Shown one piece after another: positions 36,968 to 50,600 of a stretch of 64,000 bases of DNA. Numbering within the stretch: the first letter of the stretch is position 1; every line of letters starts with the position of its first letter. The DNA is taken from NCBI RefSeq assembly GCF_026914265.1, contig NC_069124.1, forward strand, positions 88,675,733-88,739,732, written 5' to 3'. Both the position numbers and the translations under genes were made by a program. Below the pieces are notes generated by a model, which was not told where the DNA came from, made no database searches, and was given only the letters and a program-made list of their open reading frames with translations. This DNA comes from Mya arenaria. Its lineage: Eukaryota > Mollusca > Bivalvia > Myida > Myidae.

Positions 36968-37170
36968 GACGGACTTCTAGCTCGACATTCGATATTATAT
37001 AGGAAATATTCAATGTCGAGCTGCAATGTCGAGCTGGACGGACTTCTAGCTCGACATTCGATATTATATAGGAAATCTTTAATGTCGAGCTGCAATGTCG
37101 AGCATGAAGTCCGTCCAGCTCGACATTACATCACGACATTGAAGATTTCCTATATAATATCGAATGTCGA
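36968..37170. repeat. Direct-plus-inverted repeat cluster (GTCGAGCTG palindrome)
   Basis: A ~68-bp segment starting GACGGACTTCTAGCTCGACA is present twice in direct order (36968 and 37037). Its central part (37051-37087) is then repeated in inverted orientation at 37134-37170 with one mismatch over 37 bp. The cluster can fold into a long hairpin. It looks like the remains of a small inverted-repeat element. Confidence 0.8.
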
Positions 37171-37699
37171 TTGCCGATGGCTGAGCCAACTTCACACACA
37201 TTAAGTCTGTCTCTTATTTCGCCTACCCTATCACAAACAAAGCATTGAAACAGGTAGATGGAATAGACCGCAATCAATACCCTTACACGGACGTATACTA
37301 GTATGTACCTTTTGTAATTTATGAGAAGACGGATATCAATTTGTTTTAGATTGTATATTGTATACTAAAATGAGAGTTAGATATTGACCCAGGTATTCTA
37401 CTAATAGACAATGTCCCAGTATGCATAAATAAGTGGAACTCTTGAACTTCAAAAATGAAGCTATTTTGAAAAAGTGTGTATGTTTTTAATTTGAATTAAG
37501 AAACACTACGTTATACTCCATGTTATTTGTATAAGTTCGGTGTCATTTATTTGTTAGTAAGCAATAACACAGTAACTCAAATGAATCAAGTATTCTTATG
37601 AAGACATATATGAATATTAACTATTGGTGTACCTTGCATATCTATGTATTTATTATTATAATTTAGTTATTTTATGCTTTTTTTGGATAAATTTTATTT

Positions 37700-37803
37700 A
37701 TTGTGTTATTGCTGCTTTTGTCGCCATTGTATATGTACATGTTTAGACTGATGGGATTTTGACCTTCTTGGAAATAAATGTTCTGTTCTATTCTGTTCTA
37801 TTA
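37700..37803 (+). mobile_element. Possible 3' tail of a non-LTR retrotransposon
   Basis: A short segment ending GGAAATAAATGTTCTGTTC followed by a TTCTATTCTGTTCTATT mini-repeat, the form seen at LINE 3' ends that use short tandem tails. No coding part is attached, so the call is tentative. Confidence 0.3.
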
Positions 37804-38148
37804 AAACAGCAATTTTGATATAACATATTTTTATAACAAATGTACTGATGATCTGGACGTGTACTTATTTATGGAGCTTTATGCGGCTAAGAATTGAAGA
37901 ATTGTAATTTAAATAAAAACACGCATGATGTTAATTATCTATCCAGTTTGTTATTTAATCGTTCAAATTAATATATGTTCTACTTTTAAAGACCTTACTT
38001 TCGAACAAACCCATATACTGAATGCATGGTCGTAAAACTGAATTTGTTTGCGTGTTCATGATTTCAGGCGTTGCATAAGATACTTGAAACACCCAATGTA
38101 CACTCCATTGAAAACAATAACAGAAACTTGTGTTTAAGCATTGTGGGC

Positions 38149-38154
38149 TTTATT
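38149..38154 (-). promoter_or_regulatory. Candidate poly(A) signal of gene 3
   Basis: AATAAA on the minus strand, about 430 bp downstream of the gene 3 stop codon. Chosen by position only; no transcript evidence. Confidence 0.25.
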
Positions 38155-38512
38155 TCCCTCGCGTATAATGCTACACTATGATTTGTTAGGAATAACGTGC
38201 AACTACAAATGAAAAATAACACTATAATAATTTCATGTATAAACTATTGTTCATGGATAGGCCGAAAGTTTAAAACAATGTAAATACAGCATGGAATAAG
38301 AATTATATGTTACTTCTCCAAACTAAAACTTTGCCATATCGTACGGTATAGAGGTCAACGTGCATGAAGTGAATACTTACTAAATATCTAAACAAACATC
38401 GATATCATTTTATCAGTCAATGGAAAATGCGACAATATGCATTGAACGCCACATTATCGTCATAGTAATTATATTCAATTCGAATGTGTTGATTTGGTGC
38501 GTTTTGATCCCG

Positions 38513-38578
38513 CGGGCCACTGTCACCCCTGATCCCGCGGGCCACTGTCATCACGGACCCCGCGGGCCACAGTCATCA
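38513..38578. repeat. Three-copy GC-rich repeat next to the gene 3 stop codon
   Basis: Three ~23-bp copies of CCGCGGGCCACTGTCATCAC with small changes, the only strongly GC-rich stretch nearby. It begins within a few bases of the TAG and so lies in the 3' UTR of gene 3. Confidence 0.85.
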
Positions 38579-38581
38579 CCA

Positions 38582-38680
38582 CTACTCCTCGTCCTCGCCA
38601 ATGTACTTGATTTTTGATAGATCCTCGTTCGGTCGGATCTGGTGCTTTTTCAACTTGGGCTTGATAGCCTCCCGTACCCT
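38582..38680 (-). CDS. Gene 3: last exon, cytoplasmic C-terminus
   Basis: 99 nt including [23 protein letters not shown] then [13 protein letters not shown] basic segment followed by an acidic end, as in several GABA-type transporters. Confidence 0.93.
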   Translation of the reverse strand, partial: RVREAIKPKLKKHQIRPNEDLSKIKYIGEDEE

Positions 38681-41600
38681 CTACAATGTCAGAACAAATG
38701 TACATTTAAGTGAATAAAATACAAATGCACATGTGAATATGTCTATATATAGGAATAAATATCAGGTGTTATATCATAATTAAATTTAATCTCTCTGCGT
38801 GCAGGATAGCATTTATGCTTGAAAGGTTTTATTGTAAGCAGTAATATGATAGAAGTGAGCTAATTTGCTTATCTAATGCAAATGTACTTGAACTCTTGAA
38901 TATGATATTTATGACGACATCTGCAGCAGGTACTGCGATCCGACCTGTGAAAGGGTCCCGGGAACCTGGTATAACCTATACGCCGCCACTATAGGGATCC
39001 AGACTATGGAGGCGGATGCCAATACCCAGCCGATCATAATCGCCCACTGCGGGTACTCGTAGGACACAGACTTTCGGTCGTACGTCAAGTTCGAGTAGGA
39101 GATCACACCAGCCACAAACAGCGTCTGGAAAATCAGGTTGCGATATCAGAAAGCGGTCAGTCCGATCAACAATAAGGAGGTTATATCGGAAAGCGGTCAG
39201 TCCGATCAACAATAAGGTGGTGATACCAGAAAGCGGTCAGTCCGATCTACAATACGGCTGTGATATCAGAAAGCGGTCAGTCCGATCTACAATAAGGCTG
39301 TGATACCAAAAAGCGGTCAGTCCGATCGATAATAAGGTGGTGATATCATAAAGCAGACAGTCCGATCTACAATAAGGCTGTGATATCGGAAAGCGGTCTG
39401 TTCGATCTACAATAAGGTGGTGATACCAGAAAGCGGTCAGTCCGATCTACAATAAGGTGGTGATACCAGAAAGCGGTCAGTCCGAACTACAATAAGGCTG
39501 TGATATCGGAAAGCGGTCTGTTCGATCTACAATAAGGTGGTGATATCAGAAAGCGGTCAGTCCGATCTACAATAAGTCCGATCTACAATAAGGTGTTGAT
39601 ACCAGAAAGCGGTCAGTCCGAACTACAATACGGCTGTGATATCAGAAAGCGGTCAGTCCGATCTACAATAAGGCTGTGATACCAGAAAGCGGTCAGTCCG
39701 ATCGATAATAAGGTGGTGATATCATAAAGCAGTCAGTCCGATCTACAATAAGGCTGTGATATCGGAAAGCGGTCTGTTCGATCTACAATAAGGTGGTGAT
39801 ACCAGAAAGCGGTCAGTCCGATCTACAATAAGGTGGTGATACCAGAAAGCGGTCAGTCCGAACTACAATAAGGCTGTGATATCGGAAAGCGGTCTGTTCG
39901 ATCTACAATAAGGTGGTGATATCAGAAAGCGGTCAGTCCGATCTACAATAAGGCTGTGATATCGGAAAGCGGTCTGTACGATCTACAATAAGGTGGTGAT
40001 ACCAGTAAGCGGTCAGTCCGAACTACAATAAGGCTGTGATATCGGAAAGCGGTCAGTCCGAACTACAATAAGGCTGTGATATCGGAAAGCGGTCTGTTCG
40101 ATCTACAATAAGGTGGTGATACCAGAAAGCGGTCAGTCCGAACTACAATAAGGCTGTGATATCGGAAAGCGGTCAGTCCGATCAACAATAAGGCTGTGAT
40201 ATCGGAAAGCGGTCTGTTCGATCTACAATAAGGTGGTGATATCAGAAAGCGGTCAGTCCGATCTACAATAAGTCCGATCTACAATAAGGTGGTGATACCA
40301 GAAAGCGGTCAGTCCGATCTACAATACGGCTGTGATATCAGAAAGCGGTCAGTCCGATCTACAATAAGGCTGTGATACCAGAAAGCGGTCAGTCCGATCG
40401 ATAATAAGGTGGTGATATCATAAAGCAGTCAGTCCGATCTACAATAAGGCTGTTATATCGGAAAGCGGTCTGTTCGATCTACAATAAGGTGGTGATACCA
40501 GAAAGCGGTCAGTCCGATCTACAATAAGGTGGTGATACCAGAAAGCGGTCAGTCCGAACTACAATAAGGCTGTGATATCGGAAAGCGGTCTGTTCGATCT
40601 ACAATAAGGTGGTGATATCAGAAAGCGGTCAGTCCGATCTACAATAAGGCTGTGATGTCGGAAAGCGGTCAGTCCGATCAACAATAAGGTGGTGATACCA
40701 GAAAGCGGTCAGTCCGATCTACAATACGGCTGTGATATCAGAAAGCGGTCAGTCCGATCTACAATACGGCTGTGATATCAGAAAGCGGTCAGTCCGATCT
40801 ACAATACGGCTGTGATATCAGAAAGCGGTCAGTCCGATCTACAATAAGGCTGTGATACCAGAAAGCGGTCAGTCCGATCTACAATAAGGCTGTGATATCG
40901 GAAAGCGGTCAGTCCGATCTACAATAAGGCTGTGATATCGGAAAGCGGTCAGTCCGATCTACAATACGGCTGTGATATCAGAAAGCGGTCAGTCCGATCA
41001 ACAATAAGGAGGGTGATATCAGAAAGCGGTCAGTCCGATCTACAATAACACCAGCCATACGTTTGTGATACCAGAGAGCGTTTAGCCGGATCTGCAATGA
41101 ATTGGTGATATCACAGTGATCAATAATCCCGATACCTGGGAGTATTTACCCGGGTTGCATTAATGCGTTGATAGCAGAGAGCATTTAGTCCGATCTACAA
41201 TAAGATCGAGACATCAGAGAACATTTAACCTGGACTGTAATAAAATGGAGATTTTAGAGAGATCTAGAGCGATCTCAATAAGATAGTGATATCGGAGAGA
41301 ACTCAGGCCGATCTATAATTAGACGGTGGTATCAGGGTGAACGTAAGATGGTGATATCGGGGAAAATTTAGCCCGATTTACAATAAGTTGGTGATATCGG
41401 GGAGAACTTAGCCCGGTCTATAACAAGATGGTGATATCGACGAAACTTAGCCCGATCTATATTAAGATGGTGATATCAGTGAAAACTTAGCCCGATCTAT
41501 AACAAGATGCTGATATTGGGGAGAACTTAGTCCGACCTATATTTCGATGGTGACATCGGGGAGAACTTAGCTCGATCTATAATAAAATGGTGATATCGGG

Positions 41601-44600
41601 GAGATCTTAGCCCGATCTATAATTAGACGGTGATATTGGTGAGAACGTAAGATGGTGATATTGGGGAGAACGTAAGATGGTGATATTGGGGAGAACGTTA
41701 GATGGTGATATCAGGGAGAACGTAAAATGGTGATATTGGGGAGAACTTAGCCTGACCTATAATGAGATGGCGATAGCGGGGAGAACGTAAGATGGTGATA
41801 TCGGGGAGAACTTAGCCTGACCTATAATAACATGGTGATATCAGGGAGAACGTAAGATGGTGATATTGGGGAGAACGTAAGATGGTGATATTGGGGAGAA
41901 CGTAAGATGGTGATATCAGGGAGAACGTAAGATAGTGATATCGGCGAAAACTTAGCCTTTAAACTGATCTTTAATAAGAAAGTCATATCGGGGAGAGCTT
42001 AGCCCGATCTATAATCAGATGACGATATCAGAGAACAGGTATCCTGATCTGTAAAAATATCGAGATATTAGAGAGAACTTAGCTCGATCTATATTAAGGT
42101 GGTGATATCAGAGAGCATTTAGCCTGATGTACAATAAGCCAAAACACACTTTCATTTGCAACAAATATGCATAAAATGTCAACCTCTAGCGATCAGAATT
42201 TTGACGGATGTCTTAAAATATTTTATGAAACATCTAGATATGCAAATACAGCGTGTATGTCAGTCGTACCAGTATGAATGTCGGGGTTATGATGGCCCAG
42301 CACACCTTGACGAAGGGCGTCACCCGCGTCCGGTACATTGCCTCCAGGTTCTCGTGGAAACGCCCGATACCTGACACGTTGGATAATGTGTACATATGAA
42401 AGCATAAAACATTTTAAACAACCGTTTGCATGATGATACAGAATGGATAACAGTTTTAATACTAATGAAAAATGATTTAAATGGAAGCATTTTGAAAGAA
42501 CTTTTGTATTTAATCTTAAGTTTAAAATGTTACTGACCATAGATATATGAGACGACTATCATCTCAATAAAGGCGATGACGAAGATGGTGCGGCTGACGG
42601 AGTAGTAGTCGAACAGCTGGAACACATACATCCCGCCCTGAGGAAGAGGGAAACACCTGACATAATGACTGACGTGAGGTACATTTCGCTCAGTGTGACA
42701 GGTAAACACGTGACATAATGACTGGCGAGAGGTACATTTATGTGACAGGTAAACACGTGACATAATGACTGGCGAGAGGTACATTTCGCTCCATGTGACA
42801 GGTAAACACGTGACATAATGACTGGCGAGAGGTACATTTCGCTCCGTGTGACAGGTGAACACGTGACATTATGACTGGCGAGAGGTACATTTGGCTCCGT
42901 TTGACAGGTGAACACGTGACATTATGATTGGCGAGATGTACATTTCGCTCCGTTAGACAGATGAACACGTGACATTATGACTGGCGAGAGGTACATTTCG
43001 CTCCGTGTGACAGGTGAACACGTGACATAATGACTGGCGAGAGGTGCATTCCGCTCCGTTTGACAGGTGAACACGTGACATAATGACTGATGAGAGGTAC
43101 ATTCAGCTCCGTTTGATAGGGGAACACGTGACATATAGACTGGCGAGAGGTACATTCCGCTCCGTGAGATAGGGGAACATGTGACATTATGACTGGCAAG
43201 AGGTACATTTCGCTCCGTGTGATAGGGGAACATGTGACATTATGACTGGCAAGAGGTACATTTCGCTCCGGATGATAGGGGAACATGTGACATTATGACT
43301 GGCGAGAGGTACATTTCGCTCCGTGTGATAGGGGAACATGTGACATTATGACTGGCGAGATGTACATTTCGCTCCGTGTGATAGGGGAACATGTCACATT
43401 ATAACAAGCGAGAGGTTCATTCCGTTCCGTGTGATAAGGGTACATGTGACATTATGACTGGCGAGAAGTTCATTCCGCTCTGTGAGATAGGGGTTCATGT
43501 GACATAATGACTGGCAAGAGGTACATTCCGCTCCGTGTGATAGGGGACCATGTGACATAAGGACTGGCGAGAGGTTCATTCCGCTCTGTGTGATAGGGGA
43601 ACATATGACATTATGACTGGCGAGAGGTTCATTCCGCTCTCTGTGATATGGGTACATGTGACATTATGACTGGCGAGATGTACATTTCGCTCCGTGTGAT
43701 AGGGGAAAATGTCACATTATGACAGGCGAGAGGTTCATTCCGCTCCGTGTGATAGGGGTACATGTGACATTATGACTGGCGAGAGGTTCATTCCGCTCTG
43801 TGAGATACGGGTACATGTGACATTATGACTGGCAAGAGGTACATTCCGCTCCGTGTGATAGGGGACCATGTGACATAAGGACTGGCGAGAGGTTCATTCC
43901 GCTCTGTGTGATAGGTGACCATGTGACATAAGGACTTGCGAGAGGTTCATTCCGCTCTGAGTGATAGGGGTACATGTGATATTATGACTGGGAAGAGGTA
44001 CATTCCGCTCCGTGTGATAGGGGAACATGTGACACTATGACTGGCAAGAGGTATATTCTGCTCCGTGTGATAGGGGAACATGTGACATTATGACTGGCAA
44101 GAGGTATATTCCGCTCCGTGTGATAGGGGAACATGTGACATTATGAAATGCGAGAGGTTCATTCCGCTTCGTGTGATAGGAAACATGTGACATTATGACA
44201 GGCAAGAGGTTCATTCCCCTCCGTGTGATAGGGGAACATGTGACATTATGACTGGCGAGAGGTACATTTGGCTCCGTGTGATAGGGGAACATGTGACATT
44301 ATGCCTGGCAAGAGGTATATTCCGCTCCGTGTGATAGGGGAACATGTGACATTATGACAGGCGAGAGGTTCATTCCGCTCCGTGTGATAGGGGAACATGT
44401 GACATTATGACTGGCAAGAGGTATATTCCGCTCCGTGTGATAGGGGAACATGTGACATTATGACAGGCGAGAGGTTCATTCCGCTCCGAGTGATAGGGGA
44501 ACATGTGACATTATGACTGGCGAGAGGTACATTTCGCTCCTTGTGATAGGGGAACATGTGACATTATGACTGGCGAAAGGTACATTTCGCTCCGTGTGAT

Positions 44601-47600
44601 AGGGGAACATGTGACATTATGACTGGCGAGAGGTACATTTCGCTCCGTGTGATAGGGGAACATGTCACATTATGACTGGCGAGAGGTACATTTCGCTCCG
44701 TGTGATAGGGGAACATGTGACATTATGATTGGCGAGAGGTACATTTGGCTCCGTTTGACAGGTAAACACGTGACATTATGATTGGCGAGAGGTACATTTC
44801 GCTCCGTGAGATAGGGGAACAAGTGACATTATGACTGGCGAGAGGTACATTTCGCTCCGTGTGATAGGTGAACACATGACATTATGACTGGCGAGAGGTG
44901 CATTCCGCTCCGTTTGACAGGTGAACACGTGACATAATGACTGATGAGAGGTACATTCAGCTCCGTTTGATAGGGGAACACGTGACATATAGACTGGCGA
45001 GAGGTACATTCCGCTCCGTGAGATAGGGGAACATGTGACATTATGACTGGTGAGAGGTACATTTGGCTCCGTGTGATAGGGGAACATGTGACATTATGAC
45101 TGGTGAGAGGTACATTTGGCTCCGTGTGACAGGGGAACATGTGACATTATGACTGGCGAGAGGTACATATCGCTCCGTGTGACAGGGGACCATGTGACAT
45201 AAGGACTGGCGAGAGGTTCATTCCGCTCCGTGTGATAGGGGAACATGTGACATTATGACTGGCAAGAGGTTCATTCCGCTCCGTGTGAAAGGGGAACATG
45301 TGACATTATGACTGGTGAGAGGTACATTCCGCGCCGTGTGATAGGGGAACATGTGACATTATGACTGGTGAGAGGTACATTTGGCTCTGTGTGATAGGGG
45401 AACATGTGACATTATGACTGGCAAGAGGTACATTTGGCTCCGTGTGATAGGGGAACATGTGACATATGACTGGCAAGAGGTATATTCCGCTCCGTGTGAT
45501 AGGGGAACATGTGACATTATGACTGGCGAGAGGTACATTTCGCTCCGTGTGATAGGGGAACATGTGACATTATGACTGGCGAGAGGTACATTTCGCTCCG
45601 TGTGATAGGGGAACATGAGACATTATGACTGGCAAGAGGTATATTCCGCCCGTTTGATAGGGGAACATGTGACATTATGACTGAAGAGAGGTATATTCCG
45701 CTCCGTGTGATAGGGGTACATGTGACATTATGATTGTCGAGAGGTATATTCCGCTCCGTATGATAGGGGAACATGTGACATTATGACTGGCAGGAGGTAT
45801 ATTCCGCTCCGTGTGATAGGGGAACATGTGACATTATGACTGGCAAGAGGTATATTCCGCTCCGTGTGATAGGGGTACATGTGACATTATGACTGGCAAG
45901 AGGTACATTCCGCTCCGTGTGATAGGAGAACATGTGTCATTATGACTGGCCAGAGGTAGATTCCGCTCCGTGTGATAGGGGTACATGTGACATTATGACT
46001 GGCCAGAGGTACATTTTGCTCCGTGTGATAGGGGTTCATGTGACATTATGACTGGCAAGAGGTACATTCCGCTCCGTGTGATAGGGAAACATGTGACATT
46101 ATGACTGGCAAGAGGTATATTCTGCTCCGTGTGATAGGGGAACATGTGACATTATGACTGGCAAGAGGTATATTCCGCTCCGTGTGATAGGGGAACATGT
46201 GACATTATGACAGGCGAGAGGTTCATTTCGCTCCGTGTGATAGGGGAACATGTGACATTATGACAGGCAAGAGGTTCATTCCGCTCCGTGTGATAGGGGA
46301 ACATGTGACATTATGACTGGCAAGAGGTTCATTCCGCTCCGTGTGATAGGGTAGGGGAACATGTGACATTATGACTGGCAAGAGGTATATTCCGCTCCGT
46401 GTGATAGGGGAACATGTGACATTATGACTTGCAAGAGGTACATTCCGCTCCGTGTGATAGGGGTATATGTGACATTATGACTGGCCAGAGGTATATTCCG
46501 CTCCGTGTGATAGGGGTACATGTGTCATTATGATTGGCCAGAGGTATATTCCGCTCCGTGTGGTAAGTGTACATGTGACATTATGATTGGCGAGAGGTAC
46601 ATTTAGCTCCGTGTGATAGGGGTTCATGTGACATTATGACTGGCGAGAGGTACATTCCGCTCCGTGTGATAGGGGAACATGTAACATTGTGATAGGGGAA
46701 CATGTGACATTATGACTGGTGAGAGGTACATTCCGCACTGTGTGATAGGGGAACATGTGACATTATGACTGGCAAGAGGTATATTCCGCTACGTGTGATA
46801 GGGGAACATGTGACATTATGACTGGCAAGAGGTTCATTCCGCTCCGTGTGATAGGGGAACATGTGACATTATGACTGGTGAGAGGTACATTCCGCGCCGT
46901 GTGATAGGGGAACATGTGACATTATGACTGGTGAGAGGTTCATTCCGCTCCGTGTGATAGGGGAACATGTGACATTATGAGGTACAGTTCGCTCCGTGTG
47001 ATAGGGGAACATGTGACATTAGGACTGGCCAGATGAATATTTCGCTCGAAGACAAAGTGTTAAGGCAGTACTTCCCATTACCAATGCTCAATAAAGCATG
47101 CGTATTTTAACAACCTTTGTGGTAAATAAAGAGAAATTCATCGTCGTACAAAATATCATCCTTGATGAAATATGTCTTTGTATTTATTACTTCAAATTTC
47201 GAGTCAAGATGTATTGCTTTCTATTACAAATTGAATGGTCTATTATGCAAGGAAAATAGCTCAAGGCTTAACCATTAAAACTGATTAGACTGATCAAAGG
47301 CTATTGATTTATTAAGTATATCCTTTTTATAATACCAACAACTCCAGCTTGAGAAAAATCAACTGAGTGTACACCCTGTGAATTTGAAGAAATTTGATTA
47401 TTTATTATTTGTGTGTGATCTTTCAACAGCGGACTAAGCAACCCCTGCAATTGCATAACGTTACAATAACGAAAGTCTTAAACTTACTGGCTTAAATGTA
47501 ATAAGAAAAGTAAATATCGATCGCATGATCACGCATTACAGGTTGTACAATTAGTTTATACATTACGGTTTACATTGTAAACTTAGTCTCTTTCTAATAT

Positions 47601-50600
47601 ATATAGTTCGGGGTGACGTCGATGGAGCAAATCGGTCAGATGATGAGACCATGCTTCTACCTAAACCCAGCATACCGCTGTACATTTGTACCCTGCACGC
47701 CAAAACCCACCATACCGCTGTAAGTACGTACCCTGCACACCAAACTCACCATACCGCGGAACTTTCGTACCCTGCACACCAAACCCACCATACCGCTTAA
47801 CATACGTACCCTCCACACCAAAACCCACCATACTGCTTAACATACGTACCCTGCACACCAAACCCACCATACCGCTGAACATACGTACCCTGCACCCCAA
47901 ATCCGCCATACCCCTGAACATACGTACCCTGCACACCGAACCCGCCGTACCGCAGAACAAACGTACCCTGCACACCGAACCCACCGTACCGCTGAACATA
48001 CGTACCCTGCACACCGAACCCACCGTACCGCTGAACATACGTACCCTGCACACCGAACCCACCGTACCGCTGAACATACGTACCCTGCACACCGAACCCA
48101 CCGTACCGCTGAACATACGTACCCTGCACACCGAACCCACCGTACCGCTGAACATACGTACCCTGCACACCGAACCCACCGTACCGTTTTACATTCGTAC
48201 CCTGCACACCGAACCCACCGTACCGTTTTACATTCGTACCCTGCACACCGAACCCACCGTACCGTTTTACATTCGTACCCTGCACAGCGAACCCACCGTA
48301 CCGCTGTTCATACGTACCCTGCACACCGAACCCACCATACCGCTGTACATACGTACCCTGCACACCGAACCCACCATACCGCTGTACATACGTACCCTGC
48401 ACACCGAACCCACCATACCGCTGAACATACGTACCCTGCACACCGAACCCACCGTACCGCTGAACATACGTACCCTGCACACCGAACCCACCGTACCGCT
48501 GAACATACGTACCCTGCACACCGAACCCACCGTACCGTTTTACATTCGTACCCTGCACACCTAACCCACCGTACCGTTTTACATTCGTACCCTGCACACC
48601 GAACCCACCGTACCGCTGTACATACGTACCCTGCACACCAAACACACCATACCGCTGTATATACGTACCCTGCACACCGAACCCACCATACCGCTGTACA
48701 TACGTACCCTGCACACCGAACCCACCATACCGCTGTACATACGTACCCTGCACACCGAACCCACCATACCGCTGAACATACGTACCCTGCACACCGAACC
48801 CACCGTACCGCTGAACATACGTACCCTGCACACCGAACCCACCGTACCGTTTTACATACGTACCCTGCACACCGAACCCACCGTACCGTTTTACATTCGT
48901 ACCCTGCACACCTAACCCACCGTACCGTTTTACATTCGTACCCTGCACACCGAACCCACCGTACCGCTGTACATACGTACCCTGCACACCAAACACACCA
49001 TACCGCTGTATATACGTACCCTGCACACCGAACCCACCATACCGCTGTACATACGTACCTTGCACACCGAACCCACCATACCGCTGTACATACGTACCCT
49101 GCACACCGAACCCACCGTACCGCTGTTAATTCGTACCCTGCACACCGAACCCACCGTACCGTTTTACATTCGTACCCTGTACACCGAACCCATCGTACCG
49201 CTGTACATACGTACCCTGCACACCAAACCCATCGTACCGCTGTACATACGTACCCTGCACACCGAACCCATCGCAACGCTGTACTGCACACCGAACCCAC
49301 CGTACCGCTGAACATACGTACCCTGCACACCGAACCCACCGTATCGCTGTACATACGTACCCTGCACACCGAACTCACCATTCCGCTGTCCATTTGTACC
49401 CCGCATACCGAACCGCCCGTACCGCTGTACACACGTACCCTGCACACCGAACTCACCGTACCGCTGTACACACGTACTCTGCACAGTGAACCGCTGTACA
49501 TACGTACCCTGCACACAAAACCGCTTAACATACGTACCATGCACACCGAACCCACCATACCGCTGTACATACGTACCCTGCACACCATGGATAGACCGAC
49601 GAGGAAGGATGCAATGCAGATGAGACCGATTAGGATCTCCCGCCGAAAGCGACCCCGCCGCCATATCCCCGGATTTAGATCTACGATGAACGTGACGAAC
49701 CCCTCCACACCCACAAACTGCAATGGACATAATCCATTAAGACACAACAAGGTAGCATTTATCACACAAACAATGATTTTTTTTTGTATTCACGAGTTGT
49801 GGTATTACATGTAAATATATTTTTACTTTTCACCCAAACTAGATTTTGACCTAACGAAATAGTTTTAAAATGTTTCGAGGAAGTCGCACTTTCATACATA
49901 TTGATTTTTTCGAATTCAGAATATATTTGGTTTGGGTTGTTTCGACTAACATGACTGTGACCATGGATGTGACAAATAATTTTGTAAAACTGAAAGTAAA
50001 GGAAAGCCCAGTATTGCACGTGCCAGTGTGTTGTATTGCACGTGACAATGTGTTGTTTTGCATGCGCCAATGTGTTGTTTTGCATGTGCCAATGTGTTGT
50101 ATTGCACGTGCCAATGGGTTGTATTGCACGTTCCAATGTGTTGTTTTGCATGTGCCAATGTGTTGAATTGCACATGCCAATGCTTTGAATTGCACGTGCG
50201 ATATTTTGCATGTGCTAATGTGGTGAATTGCGCATGCCAATGCTTTGAATTGCACGTGCGATATTTTGCATGTGTTGAATTGCATTTGCCAGTGTGTTAA
50301 ATTTCACGTCCCAATGTGTTGTATTACACGTTCCAATGTGTTGTTTTGCATGTGCCAATGTGTTGAATTGCACTTGCAAATGTGTTGAATTGCATGTGCC
50401 AATGTGTTGAATTACACTTGCAAATGTGTTGAATTGCATGTGCCAATGTGTTGAATTACACGTGTCAATGTGTTGAATTGCACGTGCCAATGTGTTGAAT
50501 TACACGTGCCAATAATTTGTATTGTACGTGCCAATGAGTTGAATTGCACGTGCCAATGTGTTGAATTGCACGTGCCAATGTGCTGTTTTGCATGTGCCAA

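Larger units (their letters stand above)
36753..38512. other. Spacer between the tRNA-like satellite and gene 3
   Basis: Contains the inverted repeat at 36968-37170, a possible retrotransposon tail near 37700-37803, and presumably the gene 3 3' UTR at its right end. No gene seen. Confidence 0.6.

Noticed and set aside
47797-49104. Long glycine/tyrosine-rich repeat frame as a secreted or silk-like protein
   Set aside because: It is the 39-bp satellite read in one frame. Other frames on both strands are also open, and the array lies inside an SLC6 intron.
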